Below are positions 9,901-17,348 of a stretch of DNA of 64,000 nt, in pieces (the first letter of the stretch is position 1; every line of letters starts with the position of its first letter). Source of the stretch: Cognatundibacterium aquatile. GTDB lineage: Bacteria > Pseudomonadota > Gammaproteobacteria > Burkholderiales > Burkholderiaceae_D. The notes beneath the pieces were generated by a model. It had not been told where the DNA came from. It did not search any database and saw nothing but the letters and a program-made list of their open reading frames with translations. Both the position numbers and the translations under genes were made by a program. Where the stretch lies: contig NZ_JACOFT010000001.1 of assembly GCF_014699135.1 (NCBI RefSeq), positions 124,001-188,000 of the forward strand. Reading direction: 5' to 3'.

Positions 9901-12342
9901 AGAAGCCGTAGCGGACAAGGTTGGTGTTGTGCCAAAAGCCTGACCACCGGGAGGGTTAAAGGTAATGGTTTGCGCTGCCTTAGGCGTCACTGCCGTGGAT
10001 GCGGTAGACGCCGCGCCAGTACCTGCCAGATTGGTTGCCGTCACTGTGAAAGTGTATGGCGTTCCGTTTGTCAGGCCGGTGACGACCAATGGGCTGGTCG
10101 CCCCGCTGACATTCGCGCCACCGGGGCTCGCAGTCACCGTGTAGCCTGTGACGGCGCTGCCGCCGTTGTAAGCCGGTGCCGTAAAGGCCACGGATACTTG
10201 TCCACCTCCGGCTGTACCAACGGCACCGGTTGGGGCACCTGGAACAGTCGCATTAACCGCAAATGTTCTGCCGACGGTAGTCGCTGCCAGGTATGTGCCG
10301 TTACCAGCCTGATCGGCGTTAATCGTACAAGAGCCTGCCGTAACAAACGTCAACGCACCACCGGAAGTGACTGTACAGACCCCGGTTGTTGTGGAGGTGA
10401 AACTCACAGCTAAGGTGGAACTGGCGGTTGCCGTCAAGGTCGGTGTCGTGCCAAAAGTCTGTGCACCGGGAGGGTTAAAGGTAATGGTTTGTGCAGCTTT
10501 AGGCGTGACTGCAGAAGACGCCGTGGATGCCGAACCGGAGCCAGCCGAGTTTCTGGCGGTCACAGTAAAAGTATAAGCAGTTCCGTTTAACAGACCAGTG
10601 ACGTTCAGCGGACTGGCTGCACCGGTAGCCGTGGCTCCGCCGGGGCTGGCAGTCACCGTATAGTCAAGAATAGCACTGCCGCCATTGGAAGCTGGTGCGG
10701 TGAAGGCGACGGAGACCTGAGTGTCTCCTGGTGTACCGACCGCAGCCGTTGGTGCTCCCGGAACAATGGCGTTGACAGTAAAAGTTTGTGGAACCGTTGC
10801 TGCTGCTGAAAAGGCAGCATTACCAGCCTGATCGGCATTAATCGTACAAGAGCCTGCCGTAACAAACGTCAACGCACCACCGGAAGTGATCGTACAGACG
10901 CCGGTTGTCGTTGATGTGAATGTCGGCGTCAGACCAGAAGAAGCCGTAGCTGTCAAGGTCGGTGTCGTGCCAAAAGTCTGTGCCCCGGGAGGGTTAAAGG
11001 TAATGGTTTGCGGTGCCTTAGGCGTGACTGCAGAGGACGCCGTGGATGCCGAACCGGAGCCAGCCGAGTTTCTGGCGGTCACAGTAAAAGTATAAGCAGT
11101 TCCGTTTAACAGACCAGTGACGTTCAGCGGACTGGCTGCACCGGTAGCCGTGGCTCCGCCGGGGCTGGCCGTGACCGTATAGTCAAGAATAGCGCTGCCG
11201 CCATTGGAAGCTGGTGCGGTGAAGGCGACGGAGACCTGAGTGTCCCCAGCGGTGCCGGCTGCTGCCGTTGGTGCCCCCGGAGCAATGGCGTTGACAGTAA
11301 AGGTTTGCGGAACCGTTGCTGCTGCCGAGTATGTCGTATTACCAGCCTGATCGGCATTAATCGTACAAGACCCTGCCGTGACAAACGTCAAAGCACCACC
11401 GGAAGTGATCGTACAGACGCCGGTTGTCGTTGATGTGAATGTCGGCGTCAGACCAGAAGAAGCCGTAGCCGTCAAGGTCGGTGTCGTGCCAAAAGTCTGT
11501 GCACCGGGAGGGTTAAAGGTAATGGTTTGCGTTGCCTTAGGCGTGACCGCCGTGGACGCGGAAGACGCAGTACCAGAGCCATTGGCATTTCTTGCCGTGA
11601 CCGTGAAAGTATATGACGTTCCGTTTGTCAGCCCCGTCACTGCCAGCGGACTGCCCGCGCCGGTAGCAGTAAAGCCGCCGGGACTAGATGTGACGGTATA
11701 GTCAAGAATGGCACTACCGCCATCGGAGGCGGGAGCCGTAAAGGCAACCGACGCTTGCCCACTTCCTGGCGTAGCGGTAACACCTGTTGGTGCTCCGGGT
11801 ACGGGCGCAACTACTGTGACGTTGACCGTATAAGGAGAACCGTTGAAATCGTAGAAAACAAATGAATCTGGTCCAGAGTAGCCATTTGGCGGCGTGTAAT
11901 AGAACGCATCAATATTGGTCGGTCCTGTGGAACCACCGATCGACATGATGAAAACGTTGTTGGTTCCATGCGCACTCGACGACGGGAAAGTCTTGTTACC
12001 GGCGCTATTCTGGTTGCCTATGGCATCGACGTAAATACCCAGACTGGCACCAGTTCCATCCGTTTTTCCGCCCGGATCACAGTTCGCATAATCTGTCGTT
12101 GAAAACGTATATTTATATTCACTGCCACTTTGCGTGACCTGCCCACCTACAGTCGTCGAAAAACTGAGATTACAAGCAGCAGATGCTTGTCCATAGGCCA
12201 GCAAGGAAAAAATCAGCAGCATCAGTTGGACTAAGCCGCGCAGCATCTGTTTTTGTAAGGTGAATAAAAGCAGGCTGCACCATGTGGGATAGCGCATTCT
12301 TTCTGCCTGGCTGGCGGGATCATGGCTGGGATATATCGTCAT
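6901..12342 (-). CDS. Giant Fn3/Ig-repeat autotransporter adhesin
   Basis: This 1813-residue surface protein is predicted to be exported by Sec and to insert its C-terminus in the outer membrane. A long signal peptide (hydrophobic core about 35-50, cleavage near AYGQASA) is followed by an Ig-like domain ending in the YTPPNGYSGPDSFVF motif. Five units of one Fn3 domain (starting PGAPT) plus one Ig-like domain (starting QTITF) follow, with a period of about 173 residues. Next come two BIG2-like repeats (AISYSSSN.AVATV), one related domain, one Big_3-type domain (VTLASSSLNPMLGQSV), a charged linker, and a C-terminal autotransporter barrel of about 270 residues ending in LDLRFGF. The ATG at 12342 was chosen because GAGGAAAAA lies just upstream; a TTG start 123 bases further up has no such site. 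The ligand is unknown. Confidence 0.88.
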   Translation of the reverse strand: MTIYPSHDPASQAERMRYPTWCSLLLFTLQKQMLRGLVQLMLLIFSLLAYGQASAACNLSFSTTVGGQVTQSGSEYKYTFSTTDYANCDPGGKTDGTGASLGIYVDAIGNQNSAGNKTFPSSSAHGTNNVFIMSIGGSTGPTNIDAFYYTPPNGYSGPDSFVFYDFNGSPYTVNVTVVAPVPGAPTGVTATPGSGQASVAFTAPASDGGSAILDYTVTSSPGGFTATGAGSPLAVTGLTNGTSYTFTVTARNANGSGTASSASTAVTPKATQTITFNPPGAQTFGTTPTLTATASSGLTPTFTSTTTGVCTITSGGALTFVTAGSCTINADQAGNTTYSAAATVPQTFTVNAIAPGAPTAAAGTAGDTQVSVAFTAPASNGGSAILDYTVTASPGGATATGAASPLNVTGLLNGTAYTFTVTARNSAGSGSASTASSAVTPKAPQTITFNPPGAQTFGTTPTLTATASSGLTPTFTSTTTGVCTITSGGALTFVTAGSCTINADQAGNAAFSAAATVPQTFTVNAIVPGAPTAAVGTPGDTQVSVAFTAPASNGGSAILDYTVTASPGGATATGAASPLNVTGLLNGTAYTFTVTARNSAGSGSASTASSAVTPKAAQTITFNPPGAQTFGTTPTLTATASSTLAVSFTSTTTGVCTVTSGGALTFVTAGSCTINADQAGNGTYLAATTVGRTFAVNATVPGAPTGAVGTAGGGQVSVAFTAPAYNGGSAVTGYTVTASPGGANVSGATSPLVVTGLTNGTPYTFTVTATNLAGTGAASTASTAVTPKAAQTITFNPPGGQAFGTTPTLSATASSGLIPTFTSSTTGVCTITSGGALTFVTTGTCIINADQAGDGTYGVATTISRTFAVNPVVPGAPTGAVGTAGAAQVSVAFTAPVFNGGSAITGYTVTASPGGASVSGATSPLVVTGLTNGTPYTFTVTATNLAGTGAASTASTAVTPKAPQTITFGNPGTQTLGTALTLTASASSGLTVTFTSSTPGVCSVTPGGVVSSISAGVCTINVNQAGNTNFAAATTATQSFTISPLPVGVLTFAKPGAALVTMGSSFTNVATSTLSGGGFGAISYSSSNNAVATVNAAGVVTSVSPGSSTITATQAAVPGMNDQATQTYTLTVAPLPVGILSFTTPNAATVVMGGTLTNPATSTLTGGSYGAISYSSSNTAVATVSANGAITTVSAGTSTITATQAAVAGVNAQATQTYVLTVGKNAQATLRVVSDKSSIFKVTGTATLTTTGGSGTGAISTAVTTGTCSVAGNVVTAGSVAETCVVTVTKAADANYSAATATVSIQVLNMATSSVTLASSSLNPMLGQSVNLTATVNPGAATGSASFMDGTTLIAKVNLSAGVASLTTSTLAVGSHSLTVVYSGDANLASSTSGAIVVNVNARPDPVNNPLVKQNIVSQATTTQRFTVAQMSNIYYHVQILHNDFNIRNRFGAGLNVPYLDTLRLVGGKILDNFSGTQEKDVLAGEFGTVKTAENQRRARAPFAQDGTAHQKEKRIAKDDEADQEPVISDDVPRIAGMPAGFWTAGNIDVGSLDAQDGSRTKFSSAGLTLGMDVMVNSKLIAGGSLGYAKDNATFDNLGSESKAKQWSGSLYATYKPEKHWFVDGVLGAGHVTYDNRRWDSNNNVLLSGDRKGKIIYGSLSLTRELILQQFRVHPFGRVDVINVKLDSYSEQGSPMALTFKDSSFTNSTVTGGVDIFKDYFFASGQVTPSLKLQLSHRTSGDINQSVYYSDMGANGPTYNAIVTGIPEDVQSLGLGLNFKNRRGFQANFAWLGSMGANAYRANSFRLDLRFGF
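9440..11790 (-). repeat. Intragenic tandem repeats (about 519 bp period)
   Basis: The Fn3+Ig units of the autotransporter gene repeat at DNA level with a period near 519 bases. The stretches starting at 10511 and 11030 are nearly identical over more than 200 bases, with only a few mostly silent changes, while other units are more diverged. This points to recent duplication or gene conversion and makes the locus prone to changes in copy number. Confidence 0.85.
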
Positions 12343-12704
12343 TTTTTCCTCGGGGATGTTCCGTGTTGATTGACTGGTAATGGGTGATGCCGATTGGGAT
12401 TGAAATATTCTGAAGCAGAGAATCGGATTGCTGATAATTGCCTGAAATAAACTTTTCCTTGACAAAAAGTGATTTATTAGGCAATTGTTAGCGACGGTAA
12501 TATTTTAGCCACATTGCACAAAAAAAAGGCAAATTAAAAAATGAATTGCCTATAAGTGTGTTCTTTTCGCCTCTTTAGTCTGAATAGATGATTGACGAAA
12601 ATTTATTTTGAGCGAATTATGTTTGTTGCAAAAAAATAAAAATTGCCAATAGTGGTCAGTGTCAGCACTTTTTTAACCGTCAGCACCTCTTTAAGGAGAA
12701 AACT
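12343..12704. promoter_or_regulatory. Divergent intergenic region, autotransporter and collar genes
   Basis: This 362-base AT-rich gap must hold the promoters for both the autotransporter gene (leftward) and the collar-gene operon (rightward). It contains no credible ORF. Several A/T tracts are present between 12500 and 12650. I could not assign a firm -35/-10 pair or an operator. Confidence 0.4.
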
Positions 12705-13214
12705 GTGGAGCCGTTTTTAGGTGAGATTAAGATTTGCGCTTTTCCATTTGCGCCGAAAGGCTGGGCACTCTGTAATGGTGCCTTAATGAGCGTGCAACAG
12801 AACAATGCCTTGTTCGCATTGCTGGGTGTGCAATACGGTGGCGATGGAAAAAATACTTTTGCTCTGCCGGATTTACGCGGGCGCGTTGCCGTCCACAGAG
12901 ATGGCAATACCTTTATACAAGGTCAAACCGGTGGTCAGGAAACGGTTGCCCTGCAGGCCGCGAATTTACCGCCGCACAATCATAATGTCGTGGTAGCCAG
13001 TTCGTCTGCAACTGTCCCGCGTGTCGGTAGTGCGGCGCAGAATGTATTGGCGGCAACGGCGACCAACATCTACGGTGCTCCCACTAATCTGGTCGCAATG
13101 GAAGCTGGCATGACCTCGACAATAGGTGCTGGCGCCGCGCATGAAAACATGCAGCCGTCACTCGTCATCAATTACATCATTGCCACTACTGGCATTTTCC
13201 CATCCAGAAATTAA
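12705..13214 (+). CDS. Phage tail-collar domain protein 1 (MdpB-like)
   Basis: This 169-residue protein belongs to the tail-collar (microcystin-dependent protein, MdpB-like) family. The collar domain fills the N-terminal half: FLGEIKICAFPFAPKGWALC, then the LLGVQYGGDGKNTFALPDLRGR block. The C-terminus NYIIATTGIFPSRN is typical of the family. The start is GTG, chosen for AAGGAG seven bases upstream. It is the first of three tandem paralogues separated by 10 bases each. Such trios occur in many bacteria without any phage genes; their function is not established. Divergent from the giant autotransporter. Confidence 0.9.
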   Translation: MEPFLGEIKICAFPFAPKGWALCNGALMSVQQNNALFALLGVQYGGDGKNTFALPDLRGRVAVHRDGNTFIQGQTGGQETVALQAANLPPHNHNVVVASSSATVPRVGSAAQNVLAATATNIYGAPTNLVAMEAGMTSTIGAGAAHENMQPSLVINYIIATTGIFPSRN

Positions 13215-13224
13215 GGAGAACAGA

Positions 13225-13758
13225 ATGGCTGATCCTTTTGTTGGCGAAATTCGTTTGTTTGCAGGCACCTACGCGCCACAGGGCTGGCTAGCGTGTGATG
13301 GTAGTCAGGTTCAGATTTCAGAGAACGAGGTTTTATTTACATTACTGGGCACCACCTACGGCGGCGACGGCGTCCGCACATTTGCTTTGCCCGATCTGCG
13401 CAATCGCCTGCCCGTCGGGCAGGGTACCGGTCCGGCTCTGTCGCCACGCACCATGGGGCAGACATTTGGGGCGGCAAGTGTGCCACTGACGCAAGCACAA
13501 CTCCCTGCGCATAGCCATACGATACAGGGCAGTGCGGATAATGCCACTATTGGTGTTCCCGGACCGACGACGGTGTTGGCAACGCTGGCCAGCGGTACTT
13601 TGTACGACTCTGGCGTGCCAAATCCCACGCTGGAACGCAAGCTCAGTCCACAATCGATCCCTGTTGTTGGCGGCAGCCTCCCGCATAGCAATCTGATGCC
13701 CACAACAGCACTGAATTACATCATCGCAACGGTCGGCATTTACCCGCAGCAAGCTTAA
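13225..13758 (+). CDS. Phage tail-collar domain protein 2 (MdpB-like)
   Basis: Second paralogue, 177 residues. It has the collar signature VGEIRLFAGTYAPQGWLACD and TYGGDGVRTFALPDLRNRLP, and ends in NYIIATVGIYPQQA. The ATG at 13225 was chosen over an in-frame upstream ATG (13126) that would overlap the previous gene, because the stop of the preceding gene runs into the ribosome-binding site (TTAAGGAGAACAGA then ATG). The same leader precedes the third gene, so translation of the trio is probably coupled. Confidence 0.9.
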   Translation: MADPFVGEIRLFAGTYAPQGWLACDGSQVQISENEVLFTLLGTTYGGDGVRTFALPDLRNRLPVGQGTGPALSPRTMGQTFGAASVPLTQAQLPAHSHTIQGSADNATIGVPGPTTVLATLASGTLYDSGVPNPTLERKLSPQSIPVVGGSLPHSNLMPTTALNYIIATVGIYPQQA

Positions 13759-13768
13759 GGAGAACAGA

Positions 13769-14284
13769 ATGGCAGATCCATTTATCGGAGAAATCCGCGC
13801 GTTTGGTTTCAACTTTGCCCCTTATCAATGGGCATTCTGTGACGGCGCGCTGGTACCTATCCAGCAAAATACAACCTTGTTCTCGATTCTTGGCGTCAAT
13901 TATGGCGGGAATGGCACCTCGACTTTTGGCTTGCCAAATTTAATGGGGCAAGCCGTGATTGGCGCGGAAAATAATCTGGTAGGTGAACAGCAAGGTGAGA
14001 ACGCAGTGAGTTTGATCTTGAGCGAAATGACGGCGCATACGCATGATTTGCATGTCAATGCAAATCAGTTTGTGTCGGCAGGCCCTGGCGGACATTTACC
14101 TTCTAAGCTGACAAGCGGCAATCTGTATGCCGCCACGACCGATACGCCTGCGCCAACGCTGACAACCCTGTCACCACAGGGCATCAGTGTGATTGGTCAG
14201 GGGGGTGCGCATGAAAATCGTCAGCCTTTCAGCGTGCTGAATTTCTGCATTTCATTGTACGGCGTGTTTCCGCAGCGTCCTTAA
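13769..14284 (+). CDS. Phage tail-collar domain protein 3 (MdpB-like)
   Basis: Third paralogue, 171 residues. Key blocks are IGEIRAFGFNFAPYQWAFCD and LGVNYGGNGTSTFGLPNLMG; the C-terminus is FCISLYGVFPQRP. It differs from the first two in having GGNG for GGDG and a less conserved DLRG loop. An identical TTAAGGAGAACAGA leader overlaps the stop of the second gene. A strong intrinsic terminator follows 6 bases after its stop. Confidence 0.9.
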   Translation: MADPFIGEIRAFGFNFAPYQWAFCDGALVPIQQNTTLFSILGVNYGGNGTSTFGLPNLMGQAVIGAENNLVGEQQGENAVSLILSEMTAHTHDLHVNANQFVSAGPGGHLPSKLTSGNLYAATTDTPAPTLTTLSPQGISVIGQGGAHENRQPFSVLNFCISLYGVFPQRP

Positions 14285-14290
14285 ATTCTG

Positions 14291-14316
14291 GCCAGAGCTT
14301 GCTCTGGCATTTTTTT
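14291..14316 (+). terminator. Intrinsic terminator after the collar trio
   Basis: GCCAGAGC (14291-14298) and GCTCTGGC (14301-14308) form a tight stem, followed by ATTTTTTTG. It separates the three collar genes from the DUF6916-like and GNAT genes that follow on the same strand. Confidence 0.85.
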
Positions 14317-14334
14317 GTCTGAACATCTCACAAT

Positions 14335-14628
14335 ATGACTTTTACCGCTGCACAATTTTTACCGCATGTTGGTTCTCAGTTTTCTATTCCGTTTGGCGAT
14401 GGTCTGAGCCTGACCCTGACACTGGATGATGTCAAAGACAGCACGACCGCATCTTCCCCGCATCACTTTTTTTCTCTGAATTTTTCCAGCAATGCCAGCA
14501 CGGCTTTGCCACAGGGAATCTACGCCTTGCAGCATGCCAGCTTAGCGACGCAGGAAATTTTTCTGGTGCCGTTTTCGAAAACAGAACGTGGCGTTTCTTA
14601 TTCCGCGACGTTCAGTGTGGAGAAATAA
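14335..14628 (+). CDS. Small DUF6916-like protein
   Basis: This 97-residue protein begins MTFTAAQFLPHVGSQFSIPF and continues with a predicted all-beta region (GDGLSLTLTLDDVKD, HHFFSLNFSS, PQGIYALQHASL, IFLVPFSKTERGVSYSATFS). This pattern resembles the DUF6916 family, which is often encoded beside tail-collar trios; the family call is from memory and moderate. No Shine-Dalgarno site is visible before the ATG. It follows the trio terminator by about 20 bases and precedes the GNAT by 3 bases. Confidence 0.65.
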   Translation: MTFTAAQFLPHVGSQFSIPFGDGLSLTLTLDDVKDSTTASSPHHFFSLNFSSNASTALPQGIYALQHASLATQEIFLVPFSKTERGVSYSATFSVEK

Positions 14629-14631
14629 GCA

Positions 14632-15129
14632 GTGCCATCGGCGATGATTTTCCGGCATCCGCAACTAGCCTTGCGCGCTGTCAGCGACACCGATCTGGCA
14701 TTTTTGCAACGCTTGTATGCGTCTGTGCGCGAGGAAGAGTTGCGCCCCACAGGCTGGCCTGAAGAACAGAAAGCCGCTTTTCTGGCGATGCAGTTTCAGG
14801 CGCAACACCGTGCCTATGCTGCTTATGCCGATACCGACTATTTTATTGTTCAGCGCGGGCAGCAAGACATCGGTCGTTTGTATCTGCAACACCAGCCTGA
14901 GACGATATCGATAGTCGATATTTCGCTGATGGCCGACACGCGCGGCCAGGGCATCGGCACCGATCTGTTGCAAGCGGTTTTCGCCCAGGCGCGGGCAGCG
15001 CACAAAGCGGTGCAGATTCATGTCGAAAAATTTAATCCGGCGTTACGCCTGTATCAGCGGCTGGGCTTTGTGGAAGTGGAAGATAAAGGCGTGTATCTGC
15101 TGATGCGGCGTCCCGCCGAAACGGATTGA
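14632..15129 (+). CDS. GNAT-family N-acetyltransferase
   Basis: This 165-residue protein is a single GNAT domain that would transfer an acetyl group from acetyl-CoA to an unknown amine. The acetyl-CoA loop is seen as ADTRGQGIGTDLLQAVFAQA, followed by HVEKFNPALRLYQRLGFVEVEDKGVYLLMRR. The GTG at 14632 was chosen, with GGAGA about 12 bases upstream; an ATG at 14644 is possible. It is tightly linked to the DUF6916-like gene (3-base gap), so its substrate may be part of the collar or autotransporter system. Confidence 0.85.
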   Translation: MPSAMIFRHPQLALRAVSDTDLAFLQRLYASVREEELRPTGWPEEQKAAFLAMQFQAQHRAYAAYADTDYFIVQRGQQDIGRLYLQHQPETISIVDISLMADTRGQGIGTDLLQAVFAQARAAHKAVQIHVEKFNPALRLYQRLGFVEVEDKGVYLLMRRPAETD

Positions 15130-15229
15130 GCGGTGCTGAACGGTGCGGTGCCTGCGGCCTGAATTCGCAACGTGTTCTGCTGCTTGCACTGCACGGAAAT
15201 CATCGCTACAGGTGTTTTTCAGGCATTTT

Positions 15230-15313
15230 GGGCTGTAAATATACTCCCGGGAGTATATTTACAGCCCCTTTGTTTATGCGGACATAAAGGCCAAAACGCC
15301 AGATACTCCCCCT
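15230..15313. repeat. Dispersed ATACT..AGTAT element, copy A (38-bp perfect palindrome)
   Basis: Two exact 19-base half-sites (15230-15248 and 15249-15267) form a perfect palindrome centred on CTCCC|GGGAG; each half runs GGGCTGTAAATATACTCCC. It is followed by CCTTTGTTTATGCGGACAT and then GATACTCCCCCT (15302-15313), the reverse complement of a motif found in the other two copies. It lies between two convergent genes (GNAT and dbpA). Copies B (52531-52632) and C (43344-43442) share the core and the layout. Confidence 0.75.
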
Positions 15314-15420
15314 AAAACAGCAAATAACAGCAAATTTCAGGGTTCAATCTCGTTGGTATTGTGGTCTCATGGCGATCTGATGGAGTTGTTCAGTGGCAAG
15401 CTCAGGTTACCGGATTACGC

Positions 15421-15466
15421 CGCGCCGTATCACACCACATCACGTCGCACCACGCCGCATCACACG
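15421..15466. repeat. CAC/CGC-rich low-complexity tract
   Basis: Short degenerate units of the form CACRYCGCAYCAC are repeated up to and across the stop codon of dbpA. It looks like simple-sequence expansion in a convergent gap; no function is apparent. Confidence 0.5.
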
Positions 15467-16851
15467 CTGTTGATCAGCCGCATTTTGAACTGGCGACCTT
15501 TGATATTCGTGAAGCTGAGTTTCTCTACCGTTTTGGCGGCGATGTGGCGGTCGAGCGCAACATAGGTCACAAACTCGGACACATTGATTTTGCCTACCTG
15601 TTCTTTTTTCAGGCCGATATCCGCCGTCAGCGCACCGAGTAAATCACCGGGACGCAGTTTGTCTTTTTTGCCGCCCATGATGCAGACCGTCATCATCGGC
15701 GCAGCCAGGGTTTGTTCCGGCGCTGCTTCGAGTTCATTGATGTCGGCCCAGGTGACAGCTTCACCCTGATATTCCGCGATCAGCTTCACCCATTTTTTCT
15801 CATTCGGCGTCGCCAGACTCAGCGCCAGACCTTTTTCACCAGCGCGGCCGGTACGACCGATGCGATGGATATGCACTTCCGTGTCTTTCGAGACATCGAC
15901 ATTAATCACCGCGCCCAGCGTCTGGATATCGAGCCCGCGCGCGGCCACGTCGGTTGCCACCAGCACCGAGCAGCTTTGATTCGCAAAACGGATCAGCACT
16001 TCATCGCGCTCGCGTTGTTCCAGATCGCCGTGCAAGGCCAGCGCGCTGATGCCCTGCGCCTGCAATTCTTCGGTCAGTTCACGACAATGAATTTTGGTAT
16101 TGCAAAACGCGATCGTTGATACCGGCTGGTAATGATGCAGCAAACGCGCCACGGCTTCGTTGCGTTCTTCCGGTGTCACCAGATAAAACAATTGTTCGAT
16201 ATGGTTGGCCGCATGTTGTGATTCGACCTTGATTTCCACCGGGTCGCGCAGCAATTGTTCGCTGGCGTTGCGGATATTGTCCGGGTAGGTCGCGGAGAAT
16301 AACAAGGTCTGACGGCGCGGTGAGCAGGCTGCAACGATGGTGTAAATATCGTCGTAAAAGCCCATGTCCACCATGCGATCGGCTTCATCCAGCACCAGAG
16401 TCTGCACGGTATTGAGATTGATGGTGCCACGGCTGATATGATCGATCAGTCGCCCTGGTGTGCCGACGACGATATGCGCGCCGTGTTCGAGCGAAGCAAT
16501 CTGCGGGCGCATCGCGGTGCCGCCGCACAAGGTCAGGATTTTTACATTCTCAATCGCGCGCGCCAGACGGCGTAATTCATTCGCAACCTGATCCGCCAGT
16601 TCTCGCGTCGGGCAAATCACCAAGCCTTGTACTGCGAAATATGTGGGATTCAGTTTTGCCAGTATGCCCAGCCCAAAAGCGGCGGTTTTGCCGCTGCCGG
16701 TTTTTGCCTGCGCGATCAGGTCACGCTGCTGCAAAACCACGGGCAGACTCTCCGCCTGAATTGCCGTCATGGTGGTGTAACCGAGACTCTCCAGATTGGC
16801 GAGCATGGCGGCAGATAAAGGTAAGGAATTGAAAGCAGTAGCGTCAGACAT
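15460..16851 (-). CDS. dbpA: ATP-dependent RNA helicase DbpA
   Basis: DbpA is a DEAD-box helicase of large-subunit ribosome assembly that is directed to 23S rRNA helix 92. The 463-residue protein shows the Q motif GYTTMTAIQAESLP, Walker A AQAKTGSGKT, the DEAD box VLDEADRM, SAT in LLFSATYP, and HRIGRTGRAG. The C-terminal 70 residues (DIGLKKEQVGKINVSEFVTY onward) are the DbpA-type RNA-binding domain that sets it apart from RhlE. The ATG at 16851 begins MSDATAFNSLPLS, the conserved N-terminus; a longer frame upstream is not supported. Confidence 0.93.
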   Translation of the reverse strand: MSDATAFNSLPLSAAMLANLESLGYTTMTAIQAESLPVVLQQRDLIAQAKTGSGKTAAFGLGILAKLNPTYFAVQGLVICPTRELADQVANELRRLARAIENVKILTLCGGTAMRPQIASLEHGAHIVVGTPGRLIDHISRGTINLNTVQTLVLDEADRMVDMGFYDDIYTIVAACSPRRQTLLFSATYPDNIRNASEQLLRDPVEIKVESQHAANHIEQLFYLVTPEERNEAVARLLHHYQPVSTIAFCNTKIHCRELTEELQAQGISALALHGDLEQRERDEVLIRFANQSCSVLVATDVAARGLDIQTLGAVINVDVSKDTEVHIHRIGRTGRAGEKGLALSLATPNEKKWVKLIAEYQGEAVTWADINELEAAPEQTLAAPMMTVCIMGGKKDKLRPGDLLGALTADIGLKKEQVGKINVSEFVTYVALDRHIAAKTVEKLSFTNIKGRQFKMRLINSV

Positions 16852-17348
16852 GGGAATTTTTTCTTGGAACAGGTAAAAACAGGGGCGAAGCGATGACAAA
16901 AAACAGGCGCGATGCCAGCGTGGGTGCAGGTTCACGGCCTGATCGGGTTGACGCGTAATCGCCATCTACCGGCTGTATCACCCGTGTGCCAAGCTATCCG
17001 CCGGCCCATACACCGCAGGCGCGTGAAGGAATGTCGCTATTGTAGGCGATAAGCCGGGCGACCGCCTGTTTGTCGCATGCTTACAATTTTTGATCTGATG
17101 ACACAAATATAGACGATGGCGTTATGCTCAGTTGTTGCCGCACTCGTTTGTCTGTGCCACTGCTGCGTTGCGACTCCGGATTGGGGCTGGTTTCAGTGCT
17201 ACGTGGTTTCCACAAAATTTCCATAAAGCAACAAAATAATACTGAAAAATGTTGCGATAGGTTAAAATTTGTTTCATTTTTCATGATGAATTGATCACAG
17301 CCACAAGGAATTCATCTCCTGAACTTCTCCTCTTCGCTATGAGAATCT
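16852..17348. other. Intergenic region, dbpA / GGDEF-EAL gene
   Basis: About 500 bases between divergent genes. The short ORFs in it show no protein-like features. It must carry both promoters; the AT-rich stretch at 17215-17300 is the likelier site for the rightward one. I see no clear operator, RNA gene or repeat. Confidence 0.35.

Noticed and set aside
9440-11790. Regular repeats as a CRISPR-like array
   Set aside because: The repeats are 519-base coding units inside one open frame.
12343-12465. Longer N-terminus of the autotransporter from a TTG
   Set aside because: No ribosome-binding site before it, while ATG 12342 has GAGGAAAAA and is followed by a signal peptide.
12705-14284. Collar-domain genes as part of a prophage
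   Set aside because: No capsid, portal, terminase, tail-tube, lysis or integrase genes are near; collar trios of this type occur outside phages.
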